A DNA stretch of 50,512 nucleotides from Lachnospiraceae bacterium (GCA_017412055.1 JAFQOW010000030.1:1-50512), one strand, 5' to 3'; counted from the first letter of the stretch, positions 17,895 through 27,487 are shown. Translations and numbers: made by a program. The notes: generated by a model from the sequence alone, not told the origin.

Positions 17895-20474
17895 ATGAAT
17901 TACGGTAAAAGTAATGTTGTAAAAAAGCATAAAGAGCTGGCTTCTACATCTAAACGTCTTACCACAAAGATTATGGTAGGAATGTTTAAAGTTTCTATAT
18001 TCGCACTTATTTTGCTTGCAGGAGCTGTAGGCTTCTTAGGATTAGGTATGATAAAAGGAATTATCGACGGAGCACCAGATATTGAAACTATAAATATCGT
18101 TCCTGCCGGAGAAGCTACTACAATATACGACTCTGATGGAAAGGTTATCGAAAAGCTTATCACAGACGGTTCAAACCGTTTCCCTGTTTCACTGGATAAG
18201 ATTCCAATGCATTTAAGATATGCATTTATCGATATTGAGGATGAAAGATTTGAAACTCACAACGGTATCGATATAAAAGGTATCTTCCGTGCCGCTTATC
18301 AGACATTACAGGGCGATATGCAGGGTGCTAGTACCATCACACAGCAGTTATTAAAGAACAATGCATTTGACGACGGTGGTCGCGAAGACTCTACAGGAGC
18401 ATTAATTAAGCGTAAAATTCAGGAAATTTACCTTGCACTTCAGCTTGAAGAAAATGTAAGCAAGGATATTATCCTAGAGAATTACCTTAACACTATCAAT
18501 TTAGGAAGTGGATGCTACGGGGTTCAGGCTGCAGCACAAAGATATTTTAACAAGGATGTATCTGAAATTACCATATCAGAGGCTTCAGTTATAGCTGCTA
18601 TCACACAGAATCCTTACGGATATAATCCAATATATCATCCTGACAAGAATGCAAAAAGACGTGCTCACGTACTTGAATATATGCTAGAAAATGAGCATAT
18701 AACTAAAGAACAGTACGAAGAAGCCTTAGCAGATAAGGTTTATGATAGAATTCAAGAAACAAGCACTATTACAGCAGATACTACTCCTTACTCATTCTTT
18801 ACTGACGAGTTAATCAAACAGGTAATAAATGATTTGCAGGAGCAAAAGGCTTACACATATACTCAGGCTGTAAATGCTCTATATAGTGGCGGTTTAAAGA
18901 TTTATTCAACACAGGATACTGCTATTCAAAATATTTGTAATGAAGAGACAAACAACCCTGATAACTATCCAAAAGAGGTTTCTTATTCCTTTGACTGGGC
19001 TTTTTCAGTTTTATTACCTGAGCCAGACAAGGACGGCAACACACAGATTAACTACTCTCAGTGGTCAATCATCAATTATCACAGAAATGTTTTAGGAAAC
19101 AAGCAGTTCAAGCTTATATTTGACAGTCAGGAAGAAATCGATAAGTGTATCAATGATTACAAGAAGGAAATCTTAAAGGAAGGCGTCGAAGTATTAGGTG
19201 AAAACCTTATTGTCTCAATCCAGCCACAGGTTTCGTTTACTATAATGGATCAAAAGACTGGTTATGTAAAAGCCTTAGTAGGTGGCCGTGGTGAAAAATT
19301 GACAAACCGTGCCCTTAACCGTGCTACTGATACAACAAGACAGCCTGGTTCCTGCTTCAAGGTTTTAGCTGCATTTGCACCAGCAATTGATAGCTACGGA
19401 TATACTATCGCTTCTACTATTGATGATTCGCCATATTACTATGAAAATGGTAGACTTGTAAACAACTGGTGGGATAACCCAAAGAAGCAGCTCACTGCTG
19501 ACTCTCGTACCTATCGTGGTTTACAAAGCATTAGAACTGCTATTGCAAATTCTATGAACGTTGTCACTGTTAAGGTATTAGATCAAATCACGCCTTCTGC
19601 AGGATATGCATATTTAAAGGAATTTGGATTTACAACATTAGTTGACAGTAGAAAAAATGCTGATGGAACATATGATACAGATATTATCCAATCATTGGCC
19701 TTAGGCGGTGTCACTGATGGTGTTACAAATATGGAGCTTTGCGCTGCTTACGCTACTATAGCTAACGGTGGAGAATATACAGAGCCTTTATATTATACAA
19801 AGGTTTTAGATAACTCTGGTAAAATCATCTTAGAGCGCGAGCCTGAAAGAAGACAGGTATTAAAGGAGTCTACAGCATACATTCTCACTGATGCTATGCA
19901 CGGTGTAGTTACAGCTGGTGGTACTGGTACTAAAGCAAATCTTGACAATATGTATGTAGCTGGTAAGACAGGTACAACTTCTAACAGCTACGATATATGG
20001 TTTGCCGGTTATACTCCTTACCTTACAGCAACCATATGGAGTGGATATGATCAAAATGTGTTAATGGACAATACATCTTACCATTTAGTAATATGGAAGA
20101 ATATTATGAGTCGTGTTCACGAGCTAAAAGGATATGAATATGCTGAATTCAAACGCCCAGACTCCGTGGTATCTGCACAGGTTTGTAAGAAATGCGGACA
20201 GTTAGCAATTTTAGGTCTATGCGATAAGGACCCTGAAAAAAATATGATTACAACTGAATTGTTTATCGCTGGTACCGTTCCTACCGAAAGATGCGTGTGC
20301 CACGAGGAAGTTTCAATATGTAATGATTCAGGACTTTTAGCTACAGAAAAATGTACTAATGTAACAAAGAAAATTTTCAGAATTCGTTATCAAGGCACAG
20401 AAGGTAAGACCTGGGATACTCCTTACACACGACCTGAGAATCTGAAAGACGAATATTGTCACTTACATCCATAA
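17895..20474 (+). CDS. Class A penicillin-binding protein (transglycosylase/transpeptidase)
   Basis: A bifunctional cell-wall synthase of the PBP1a/PbpF group, 859 residues. A membrane anchor spans about 32-55. The GT51 glycosyltransferase domain (about 80-270) has the catalytic EDERFETHNGID (Glu115), GASTITQQLLKN and KIQEIYLALQLE. The transpeptidase domain (about 440-740) has the active-site PGSCFK (Ser486, Lys489), SMN (553-555) and KTG (691-693). A cysteine-rich tail of about 100 residues (CKKCGQ, CVCHEEVSIC, DEYCHLHP) follows, as seen in several clostridial PBPs. It is immediately upstream of spoVAA, so a role in spore wall synthesis is possible but not shown. Confidence 0.93.
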   Translation: MNYGKSNVVKKHKELASTSKRLTTKIMVGMFKVSIFALILLAGAVGFLGLGMIKGIIDGAPDIETINIVPAGEATTIYDSDGKVIEKLITDGSNRFPVSLDKIPMHLRYAFIDIEDERFETHNGIDIKGIFRAAYQTLQGDMQGASTITQQLLKNNAFDDGGREDSTGALIKRKIQEIYLALQLEENVSKDIILENYLNTINLGSGCYGVQAAAQRYFNKDVSEITISEASVIAAITQNPYGYNPIYHPDKNAKRRAHVLEYMLENEHITKEQYEEALADKVYDRIQETSTITADTTPYSFFTDELIKQVINDLQEQKAYTYTQAVNALYSGGLKIYSTQDTAIQNICNEETNNPDNYPKEVSYSFDWAFSVLLPEPDKDGNTQINYSQWSIINYHRNVLGNKQFKLIFDSQEEIDKCINDYKKEILKEGVEVLGENLIVSIQPQVSFTIMDQKTGYVKALVGGRGEKLTNRALNRATDTTRQPGSCFKVLAAFAPAIDSYGYTIASTIDDSPYYYENGRLVNNWWDNPKKQLTADSRTYRGLQSIRTAIANSMNVVTVKVLDQITPSAGYAYLKEFGFTTLVDSRKNADGTYDTDIIQSLALGGVTDGVTNMELCAAYATIANGGEYTEPLYYTKVLDNSGKIILEREPERRQVLKESTAYILTDAMHGVVTAGGTGTKANLDNMYVAGKTGTTSNSYDIWFAGYTPYLTATIWSGYDQNVLMDNTSYHLVIWKNIMSRVHELKGYEYAEFKRPDSVVSAQVCKKCGQLAILGLCDKDPEKNMITTELFIAGTVPTERCVCHEEVSICNDSGLLATEKCTNVTKKIFRIRYQGTEGKTWDTPYTRPENLKDEYCHLHP

Positions 20475-20513
20475 ATCTTAGTGACTAAAAACTGTATAAA
20501 ATGTTAATAATAC

Positions 20514-20551
20514 CCTTAATGGATTATATTTTAATTCATTAAGGTTTTTTT
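20514..20551 (+). terminator. Terminator between the PBP gene and spoVAA
   Basis: CCTTAATG (20514-20521) pairs with CATTAAGG (20537-20544) around a 15-base loop and is followed by seven Ts. It is AT-rich and may be leaky. Only about 31 bases separate it from spoVAA, leaving little room for a spoVA promoter downstream of it. Confidence 0.65.
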
Positions 20552-20582
20552 ATTTTTATTAACCCATTATGAAAGGAGCGCT

Positions 20583-21209
20583 ATGTCAGAAACTGTTTAT
20601 ATCAAAATACCTACTTCTACAAAAGTAAATAAACATCATGTAGTGTTAGGGGATGTAGCAAAGATTTACTCAAAGGACAAATGCATTGTCCAAAAAATAA
20701 AACCCCTTAAAATATATACCTTTCATAATCCCAAGAAGAATCGTGTAATCATTTCTTCTATGAAGATTATTGAAACGATATGTTCTCACTTCCCCAACAT
20801 AGATGTAGTTCACATGGGCGAGCCCGACTTTCTTCTAGAATACGAGCCTTTAAAATGCAAATGTAAATTCTTAGAATACATCAAAGTCGCTCTGTGCTGT
20901 TTACTTATATTTTTTGGTTCTGCTTTTACCATAATGACCTTCAACACTGATGTATCTATGGCTGAACTTTTTACTCATATATACGAGGACCTTACAGGCC
21001 ATAAACGTACCGGAATAACCATTCTTGAGATTTCTTATTCAATAGGTGTCGGTCTTGGTATTATCATTTTTTATAACCATTTCGGTAAGAAAAAGCTATC
21101 AAACGACCCTACTCCTATAGAGCTTGAAATGCGTAAATATGAAACTGATATAGAGGAAGCTCTTATAGCCGGTGTAAATAACAAGGAGGAGCATATCGAT
21201 GTTGACTAA
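20583..21209 (+). CDS. spoVAA: Stage V sporulation protein AA
   Basis: SpoVA proteins form the inner-membrane channel that moves dipicolinic acid into the spore and releases it in germination. This 208-residue protein begins with the family N-terminal domain (VYIKIPTSTKVNKHHVVLGDVAKIY) of about 95 residues, then two membrane segments (about 102-122 and 150-170) and a short acidic tail. A GAAAGGAG site precedes the start. It overlaps spoVAB by 11 bases, showing tight coupling within a five-gene spoVA operon. Confidence 0.88.
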   Translation: MSETVYIKIPTSTKVNKHHVVLGDVAKIYSKDKCIVQKIKPLKIYTFHNPKKNRVIISSMKIIETICSHFPNIDVVHMGEPDFLLEYEPLKCKCKFLEYIKVALCCLLIFFGSAFTIMTFNTDVSMAELFTHIYEDLTGHKRTGITILEISYSIGVGLGIIIFYNHFGKKKLSNDPTPIELEMRKYETDIEEALIAGVNNKEEHIDVD

Positions 21210-21639
21210 TCCTATTTTAGCTTCTATTGCCCTTATAGTTATCGGTTTAGCCAGTGGAACCGGTGCTGCCGCTGGAGTCTTTGCCTTAATTACGAAAGTA
21301 GGTATATTACCGCAAATTGCTGACAAAACTAAAACCACGGCTTATGTAACAAAATACGAAACAGCAGTATTAGCAGGTGGCGTAGGTGGCACTTTATTTT
21401 TCCTATTTCCATTTCCTTTTATTCTTCCTGGAATATTTCTAATTATTGCAGGAATATCTTTTGGGATATTTGTGGGATGCCTTGCTACAGCTTTAGCTGA
21501 AGCCCTAAATGTTACCGCTATATTCACAAGACGATTACGCCTACACATTGGTATTCCTCTCATTGTGTTATCCATGGCTCTCGGTAAAACTGCTGGGTCG
21601 TTACTGTATTATATACGCTCATATTTTCCAAATAAATAA
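21199..21639 (+). CDS. spoVAB: Stage V sporulation protein AB
   Basis: A small hydrophobic protein of 146 residues with four to five membrane segments, consistent with SpoVAB of the dipicolinate channel. The glycine-rich start LIVIGLASGTGAAAGVFALITKVGI and the loop PQIADKTKTTAYVTKYE match the family pattern. AAGGAGG lies 11 bases before the ATG, inside spoVAA. It ends 10 bases before spoVAC. Confidence 0.85.
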   Translation: MLTNPILASIALIVIGLASGTGAAAGVFALITKVGILPQIADKTKTTAYVTKYETAVLAGGVGGTLFFLFPFPFILPGIFLIIAGISFGIFVGCLATALAEALNVTAIFTRRLRLHIGIPLIVLSMALGKTAGSLLYYIRSYFPNK

Positions 21640-21649
21640 AGGAGGACTT

Positions 21650-22159
21650 ATGTCAAACAAAAATAACAATCAGTCAATCTTAGAAAAGGTTGTCAATTCA
21701 TCAGATGAAAATCAACAACAAAAAGACTATTCTACTTATGTAAAAAATGTAACACCTACAAAAAGCCTTCCTGCTAATATGTTTAAAGCATTTCTTGTAG
21801 GTGGTCTAATATGTGTGCTTGGCCAATTGATAATGAATATTTTAAAGGATTATGGCTTAAATAAGGATGATTCTGCAGCCTACACCAGCTTAATATTAAT
21901 TGCTCTATCTGTAATCTTTACCGGACTAGGTATCTATTCCAAGCTTGGGGCATTTTCTGGCGCTGGTTCTCTTGTGCCAATTACCGGCTTTGCTAATTCT
22001 GTTGCATCCTCTGCTATTGAATTCAAAAAAGAAGGGCAAGTATTTGGTATTGGATGCAAAATATTCACAATTGCCGGTCCAGTAATTCTTTACGGCATAT
22101 TAAGCAGCTGGATTCTCGGTCTAATTTACTACATTTTACGAATATGGGGGATTTTATAA
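21650..22159 (+). CDS. spoVAC: Stage V sporulation protein AC
   Basis: SpoVAC is the membrane component thought to form the mechanosensitive dipicolinate channel. The start at 21650 follows a perfect GGAGG and gives a 169-residue protein; the open frame extends 47 codons further up but that part lies inside spoVAB. The hydrophilic leader (about 1-45) is followed by four membrane segments, with the family sequence FKAFLVGGLICVLGQLIMNIL and AGSLVPITGFANSVASSAIEFKKEG. Its stop codon overlaps the spoVAD start by one base (TAATG), indicating translational coupling. Confidence 0.9.
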   Translation: MSNKNNNQSILEKVVNSSDENQQQKDYSTYVKNVTPTKSLPANMFKAFLVGGLICVLGQLIMNILKDYGLNKDDSAAYTSLILIALSVIFTGLGIYSKLGAFSGAGSLVPITGFANSVASSAIEFKKEGQVFGIGCKIFTIAGPVILYGILSSWILGLIYYILRIWGIL

Positions 22160-23178
22160 TGAATGATAATACACAATATATAGGAATGCAAAGTATTTCC
22201 TTTTCAAATCCAGCTTATATAAAGGAATACTATTCAGTAGTTGGAAAAAAAGAAGGCGAAGGACCACTAGGAAAATATTTTGGTCAAATAGAAACAGATG
22301 ATATGTTCGGATGCAATAGCTGGGAAGAAGCTGAAAGCGCTCTACAGACAGAAACTGTAAAAGGACTTTTACACAAATCTAATTTGGAACCTCACTCCGT
22401 TAGATATACCTTTGCCGGTGATTTACTGGGGCAGCTTATGGCCACATCATTTGGGCTTAAAAGCTTCAATATCCCTTTATTTGGATTATATGGTGCATGC
22501 TCAACTATGGGTGAGGCTATTTCTCTTGGGGCGATGACAGTCTCTGCAGGATATGCTGATACAGTCCTATCCTTAGCATCAAGTCACTTTGCCAGTGCCG
22601 AAAAAACCTTCCGTTTCCCTCTTGATTATGGAAGTCAGTTAAAATCCTGTGCTACACGTACAGTAACAGGCTGTGGTGCTGTCATTATAGGAAAAGACTC
22701 TGGTATTGCTAAAATAACTGGTGTAACCCCTGGTAGAATCGTCGATTACGGATGTAAAGAAAAAGATAATATGGGTGCGTGTATGGCTCCTGCCGCCGCT
22801 AATACAATTTATCATAATCTTTCTGACTTCGGCCGCACTCCAGAGCATTATGACAAAATAATAACTGGTGATTTAGGCTATGTAGGACAAACAGTACTAT
22901 TTGACCTTCTAAGAATAAAAGGATACGACATTAGCAAGGTTCATATGGACTGTGGTATCGAAATCTTTGACAGTTCCACTCAAAATACAAACTCAGGGGG
23001 GTCAGGCTGCGGTTGCTCCGCTTCAACCTTCTGTGGATATATTTTAGAGCAATTAAAAGCTCGCAAATGGAGACGTATCCTCTTTGTACCAACAGGTGCT
23101 CTTCTATCTCCTGTCAGCGCAAACGAGGGCAATTCTATTCCAGGAATCGCCCACGGCGTAGTAATAGAGAGCGTATAA
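22159..23178 (+). CDS. spoVAD: Stage V sporulation protein AD
   Basis: SpoVAD is the soluble, dipicolinate-binding component of the SpoVA complex and has a thiolase-like fold. The chosen start at 22159 overlaps the spoVAC stop and yields 339 residues, normal for the family; the frame upstream of it runs inside spoVAC. Recognisable blocks are YGACSTMGEAISLGAMTVSAGYAD, FPLDYGSQLKSCATRTVTGCGAVIIG and SGGSGCGCSASTFCGYIL. It is 44 bases before spoVAE. Confidence 0.93.
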   Translation: MNDNTQYIGMQSISFSNPAYIKEYYSVVGKKEGEGPLGKYFGQIETDDMFGCNSWEEAESALQTETVKGLLHKSNLEPHSVRYTFAGDLLGQLMATSFGLKSFNIPLFGLYGACSTMGEAISLGAMTVSAGYADTVLSLASSHFASAEKTFRFPLDYGSQLKSCATRTVTGCGAVIIGKDSGIAKITGVTPGRIVDYGCKEKDNMGACMAPAAANTIYHNLSDFGRTPEHYDKIITGDLGYVGQTVLFDLLRIKGYDISKVHMDCGIEIFDSSTQNTNSGGSGCGCSASTFCGYILEQLKARKWRRILFVPTGALLSPVSANEGNSIPGIAHGVVIESV

Positions 23179-23222
23179 ACTCTATATACTTTATAATTAT
23201 TTAGTCATGAAAGGAAAGAATT

Positions 23223-23579
23223 ATGGATTATTTAAAAGCATTTATAATCGGTGGCATTATATGTGCTATCGTGCAAATTCTCATAGATAAAACAAAGCTA
23301 CTTCCAGGACGTATTATGGTTGGCCTTGTGGTAACAGGTACAATCCTAAGTGCCATCGGAATATATGAACCTCTTCTTAAATTTGCAGGTGCAGGCGCCA
23401 GTGTACCACTGTTAGGCTTTGGAAATTTACTGTTTAAGGGCATAAAGGAAGCCATCGCAACTGATGGCTTCCTAGGACTCTTTAAGGGTGGTTTCACTGC
23501 CAGTGCAGTAGGTATAAGTGCCGCCCTTATTTTCTCTTATATAGCATCTCTCATTTTCGACCCTAAGACAGATGCGTAA
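23223..23579 (+). CDS. spoVAE: Stage V sporulation protein AE (AEB type)
   Basis: The last gene of the spoVA run encodes a 118-residue protein with three to four membrane segments. It is homologous in plan to SpoVAC, sharing the FIIGGIICAIVQILIDKTK opening and the GAGASVPLLGFGNLLFKGIKEA loop. AAAGGAAAG precedes the start. The stop lies only 6 bases from the converging gene on the minus strand, with no recognisable terminator between them. No separate spoVAEA or spoVAF follows. Confidence 0.9.
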   Translation: MDYLKAFIIGGIICAIVQILIDKTKLLPGRIMVGLVVTGTILSAIGIYEPLLKFAGAGASVPLLGFGNLLFKGIKEAIATDGFLGLFKGGFTASAVGISAALIFSYIASLIFDPKTDA

Positions 23580-23585
23580 TTAATG

Positions 23586-24788
23586 CTATATAGCAAAATC
23601 AATATGTTGAATTGTGCCAACAGAACCATTTTCTTTTAAAAACACTCCTGTTTTTTGAATCACTCCATTAGTTTCATTAGTTTCTAAATCATTGAGGGAG
23701 AACTGGGTAGAAGCAGCACCGAGATAAATTGCTCCTACTCCAGCTTTTCCTATAGCTATTAAGCTATCACTTCCATCTGCGTTTTTAGTCCAGATTTTAA
23801 GATTATTAAATACATCATCTGCTTCATCTATCCATCCATTGCCATCTTTATCATACATAGCTAAGTCTTTAAAACCATCACCTGATTTTGTACCAAATAA
23901 TTCACTTCCATCATTGATTCTGCCATCATTATTTTTATCTATGGCTAAAAATCCACTATCTCCCTCTAGATAAGATATTTTATCCATTTTACCATCTGAA
24001 TCTATATCAAAATAAAACTTTTGGTCTGATAAGCTGGCAACTTCATTTCCTATATTGATAACTAGAGGATCTCTTAAAGTCTCAATCGTTTGAACATATG
24101 ATTCATTTACTGCCATAAAGCTTCTAGACATCTCAAGTTCAACATTAAAATTTATTTCTCTGCCATCAGCAGTTCTTGCAACACCAGTTGTTGAAAATGC
24201 AGTATTTTCCACTTCTGCAACAAAAGATGACGTAACTGTATGCTTAACCCATGTATTTCCAGCCGAACCTATGTCACCACCTATATTTATCGTAGCTGAA
24301 ATATTCTGACTTATACTAAGGCCACTTACTTGTCCATTTCCCTGCCATGACCCACTTATATCATTATACACCTTATCTTTTTCTGATAAATCTTCCTTAG
24401 TCTTCTTACTCTCTCTTCCAAGTCTTTTATCCTGCATACTTCTAAGCATTTCAATAATCTTTTTTAAAGTTCTTATTTTCCAATCTCTCTCGTCCTCTAT
24501 ATCATGCGGCTTTTTATTTTTTGCCTCCTTAGCCCTTCTAGTCTGTTCCTCTATCATAGACTGAAGACTATTCTTCATATTTTTTTCCGCAGCCTTCTTA
24601 GCCCTCTCCTCCATATCGTCCTTGGCTTCCTTTAGCTGCTCCAATAAATTTTTAGATTCTTGGGAAATAGTTATTCTTGCAGCATCATCACTACCCGCTC
24701 TGACTGTTATAGATTCGCTTTGTACATAACTTGTACTTGCATAGTTCCTATTTGATGACATAGATACATCACTTGAATTAATAATCAT
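23586..24788 (-). CDS. Protein with coiled coil and RTX/EF-hand-like calcium motifs
   Basis: I do not recognise a named function. From the start at 24788 (AAGGAT upstream; an ATG 17 codons earlier is less likely) it has 400 residues. Residues about 40-130 are highly charged and helical, probably a coiled coil. The C-terminal half has Asp-rich loops such as DIDSDGKMD, DKNNDGRINDGSELFG and DKDGNGWIDEADD, a pattern known from the C-terminal region of RTX-type and dockerin-like calcium-binding proteins. No signal peptide or membrane segment is visible, so export, if any, would need a dedicated route. It converges on spoVAE and has no operon partner. Confidence 0.65.
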   Translation of the reverse strand: MIINSSDVSMSSNRNYASTSYVQSESITVRAGSDDAARITISQESKNLLEQLKEAKDDMEERAKKAAEKNMKNSLQSMIEEQTRRAKEAKNKKPHDIEDERDWKIRTLKKIIEMLRSMQDKRLGRESKKTKEDLSEKDKVYNDISGSWQGNGQVSGLSISQNISATINIGGDIGSAGNTWVKHTVTSSFVAEVENTAFSTTGVARTADGREINFNVELEMSRSFMAVNESYVQTIETLRDPLVINIGNEVASLSDQKFYFDIDSDGKMDKISYLEGDSGFLAIDKNNDGRINDGSELFGTKSGDGFKDLAMYDKDGNGWIDEADDVFNNLKIWTKNADGSDSLIAIGKAGVGAIYLGAASTQFSLNDLETNETNGVIQKTGVFLKENGSVGTIQHIDFAI

Positions 24789-24940
24789 GGCTTCCACATC
24801 CTTTCTCGTCCACGACAAAACACAAAACCTACCATCCATGGCTGGTCTAAATTATAATTATCCTAAACTATATATCGACATATTCATATAATTAATTAAG
24901 TGTAATTAAAAATATTTTTATATTTTTTATTACATAACGA

Positions 24941-24984
24941 AACCCTAGGATATCACTTTTTCAAAAGCAATATATCCTAGGGTT
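24941..24984. terminator. Terminator of the first amino-acid ABC operon
   Basis: AACCCTAGGATAT (24941-24953) pairs perfectly with ATATCCTAGGGTT (24972-24984). It lies 43 bases beyond the stop of the minus-strand ATPase gene. The T run on the minus side is weak, but the 13-bp stem is strong. Confidence 0.65.
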
Positions 24985-25026
24985 CACTTTTATCTAACTG
25001 TATATTATATTTTGTTTACATAATCT

Positions 25027-25785
25027 TTATTTATCCAGCTTCTGCAAGAAAATTCTTGTTCTTTCATTCTTAGGATTATCGATTACATCCTCTGGCTTTC
25101 CTTCCTCTACGATGACACCATCATCCATAAAGATAACTCTATCTGCAACCATTTTTGCAAAATTAATCTCATGTGTAACGATTACCATTGTCATTTTCTC
25201 CTCTGCAAGTCGACGAAGAACCTTTAAAATCTCCGCTGTTATTTCTGGGTCAAGAGCACTTGTAGGCTCATCAAAGAATAAAACCTGTGGCTTCATAGCC
25301 AAAGCTCTGGCTATAGCTACTCTTTGCTGCTGTCCGCCTGATAGCTGGCATGGATATGCATTCTCTTTATCCTCGAGACCTACCTTCTTAAGAAGCTCTC
25401 TTGCTTCATTTATCACTTCATCTTTATTTCTTTTCTGAACACTTATAGGTGCATCAATTATATTCTTAAGAACTGTGTAATGTGGAAAGAGATTAAAATT
25501 CTGGAACACAAGGCCAAAGCTTGTCTTTATCTTTTGAAGAATAGCCTTTGATGAATATATCGCCTTTCCGTCCACATCTTCACACACCACCCCCGACGCA
25601 TATTCAAGTGTTCCGCCGTCAAGTGTTTCAAGTAGTGTCATACATCTAAGTAATGTAGACTTTCCTGAACCTGAAGGGCCTAAAATAGCCACTACTTCAC
25701 CCTCATTGACCTTCATGGAAATATTTGAGATAACCTGTAAGTCATCGAAGCTCTTTTTTGCATTGCTAATTTCTAATAACTTCAT
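25027..25785 (-). CDS. Polar amino-acid ABC transporter, ATP-binding protein
   Basis: The 252-residue ATPase energises the fused binding-protein/permease encoded 9 bases upstream. It has Walker A GPSGSGKS (36-43), Q-loop [10 protein letters not shown], signature LSGGQQQR (148-155), Walker B VLFFDEP (168-174) and the H-loop VTHEINFAK. This pattern is the GlnQ/HisP polar amino-acid family. Substrate (glutamine, histidine, cystine or other) cannot be fixed from the ATPase. Confidence 0.92.
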   Translation of the reverse strand: MKLLEISNAKKSFDDLQVISNISMKVNEGEVVAILGPSGSGKSTLLRCMTLLETLDGGTLEYASGVVCEDVDGKAIYSSKAILQKIKTSFGLVFQNFNLFPHYTVLKNIIDAPISVQKRNKDEVINEARELLKKVGLEDKENAYPCQLSGGQQQRVAIARALAMKPQVLFFDEPTSALDPEITAEILKVLRRLAEEKMTMVIVTHEINFAKMVADRVIFMDDGVIVEEGKPEDVIDNPKNERTRIFLQKLDK

Positions 25786-25794
25786 ACCCTTCTC

Positions 25795-27303
25795 CTATCT
25801 GTAATACTGAAATTTCTTCTCTACTCGTTCCATAACAAGTGCTACTACAAAGTTAAACACATAATAGAATACACCTGCTATAAATAATGGTAATATACTA
25901 GCCTTTGCTGCCGCAACCTGCTTTGCCAATGTAAACATCTCTGTATAAGCAATGGCAAATGCCAATGATGTATCCTTAACAAGTGTTATTACTTCGTTAG
26001 TTACAGGTGGAATAACTCTCTTAACCATCTGTGGGAATAAAATCTTCCAATACCTCTGCATTCTTGAATAACCAAGAACATTTGCTGCCTCATACTGTCC
26101 AACTGGTATTCCTTCTATGCCCGCACGGTAAATTTCTGCAAAATATGCTGCATAATTCAATGAAAATGCTATTATTACAGCATAGAATCTATATTCCGAC
26201 GAAAGAGCTATATCAAATAAATAATATGGTCCAAAGAATACCATAAGAAGCTGTAGCATAAGTGGTGTACCACGCATAATAGAAATATATATTTTAGCTA
26301 CCCATTGTACAGCCTTTAACTTAGACATTCTAATAGCACATATAACTAAACCTAATGGTAGAGAAAATACTAATGTAAGTACAAATATTGACAAGCTGGC
26401 AACCATACCCTCACTAAGCTTACCTACCACATCTAAGAATTTATCAATAAATGGCTCCGAGTCATTCTTAGTAGTTACATCATTTAAGTAAGCCGAATCT
26501 GTGCCCTCCTTGCCGAGGCACACACTGTCTGACAAACCCCAATCTGCTGCAATTTTAGCAAATGTGCCATCCTTAAGCATCTCATCTAATGTTTCCTGAA
26601 CCTTATCTCTAAGTTCTGTATTTCCACGCTTAAAGCCGATTCCGTACTGTTCTGTTGCAACTCGCTCTTTAAGCATTTTAAATCCGTTTCCACGCTGTTC
26701 TAACTGATAGTTTGCAACTCCCATATCCATACATACAGCATCTGCTATACCTGCTTCCAGGCTCATAAATGCGCTATTATAATCAGCAACCTGCTGAAGC
26801 TCTTTAAACTCCTTACATAATGCCTTATTCTCATCTGTTGCGCCATCACCTGTAAATGCTGCAAGAGCTGAAGAATCTGTCTGAACTATTACAACCTTAC
26901 CCTTTAAATCCTGCAATGTCTCTATTCCAGAATTATCCTTTACAATTACAACCTGTGAATTATCTACATATGCCTTAGACCATGTGTATAAACTTTCTCT
27001 TCCGTTAATTGTAAAACCATTCCAAATACAGTCAATTGTTCCAGACTTTAATTCCATATCCTTAGAGTCCCAATCAATAGGCTGTTTCTTTAAGGTCCAA
27101 CCATTTCTTTTACAAACCTCTTCTGCAAGACTTAAATCAAAGCCCACATACTCACCATTATCATCCTTATATCCATATGGTGGGAATTCCGCATCAAAGC
27201 CTACTGTAAATTCATCGGTATCTTCTTTTTTGCAGGAAACAAAGCATCCCATAATCAATGACATAGCCAGCAATAAAACTAGCACTTTGCTCATTCTTTT
27301 CAT
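25795..27303 (-). CDS. Fused substrate-binding protein and permease, amino-acid ABC transporter
   Basis: A 502-residue fusion that joins an extracellular solute-binding domain to its membrane permease. A lipoprotein-type signal (LLLAMSLIMGCFVSC) offers Cys20 or Cys24 as lipid site. Residues about 30-265 are a type II binding domain (TVGFDAEFPPYGYKDDNGEYVGFDLSLAEEVC), and about 290-500 a GlnP-like permease with the EAA-type loop AANVLGYSRMQRYWKILFPQ. Such fusions are known in Gram-positive glutamine transporters. Tethering the domain replaces a separate lipoprotein. It begins the operon and its promoter lies at 27355-27383. Confidence 0.92.
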   Translation of the reverse strand: MKRMSKVLVLLLAMSLIMGCFVSCKKEDTDEFTVGFDAEFPPYGYKDDNGEYVGFDLSLAEEVCKRNGWTLKKQPIDWDSKDMELKSGTIDCIWNGFTINGRESLYTWSKAYVDNSQVVIVKDNSGIETLQDLKGKVVIVQTDSSALAAFTGDGATDENKALCKEFKELQQVADYNSAFMSLEAGIADAVCMDMGVANYQLEQRGNGFKMLKERVATEQYGIGFKRGNTELRDKVQETLDEMLKDGTFAKIAADWGLSDSVCLGKEGTDSAYLNDVTTKNDSEPFIDKFLDVVGKLSEGMVASLSIFVLTLVFSLPLGLVICAIRMSKLKAVQWVAKIYISIMRGTPLMLQLLMVFFGPYYLFDIALSSEYRFYAVIIAFSLNYAAYFAEIYRAGIEGIPVGQYEAANVLGYSRMQRYWKILFPQMVKRVIPPVTNEVITLVKDTSLAFAIAYTEMFTLAKQVAAAKASILPLFIAGVFYYVFNFVVALVMERVEKKFQYYR

Positions 27304-27354
27304 TTATCTTCTCTCCTTAGTAATTTATTACTGTAATTATATTAAACCGTTATC

Positions 27355-27383
27355 ATTTTACCCCACTAAAGCGATTTTGTCTA
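27355..27383 (-). promoter_or_regulatory. Promoter of the first amino-acid ABC operon
   Basis: On the minus strand TAGACA (27378-27383), exactly 17 bases and TAAAAT (27355-27360) form a good vegetative promoter about 50 bases before the fused binding-protein/permease gene. Confidence 0.6.
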
Positions 27384-27414
27384 TGTTTTTAAGTAAAATT
27401 GTAAATAAAAAAGG

Positions 27415-27454
27415 AAACACATCCTATTAACCTTTCAGCTAATCAGATGTGTTT
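27415..27454 (-). terminator. Terminator of the second amino-acid ABC operon
   Basis: AAACACATC (27415-27423) pairs with GATGTGTTT (27446-27454). On the minus strand the stem is followed by CCTTTTTTATTT, a proper T run. It lies 33 bases after the ATPase stop. Confidence 0.7.
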
Positions 27455-27487
27455 AATATCACTATCATCTCAAATTCTATAATAAAC

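Noticed and set aside
20570-20580. Sigma-G-like -10 (CATTATG) just before spoVAA
   Set aside because: It lies within about 10 bases of the start codon, so a transcript starting there would lack the ribosome-binding site; no matching -35 is found 18 bases upstream.
22054-22158. Upstream extension of spoVAD
   Set aside because: The 35-codon extension lies inside spoVAC; the protein family begins at the ATG at 22159.
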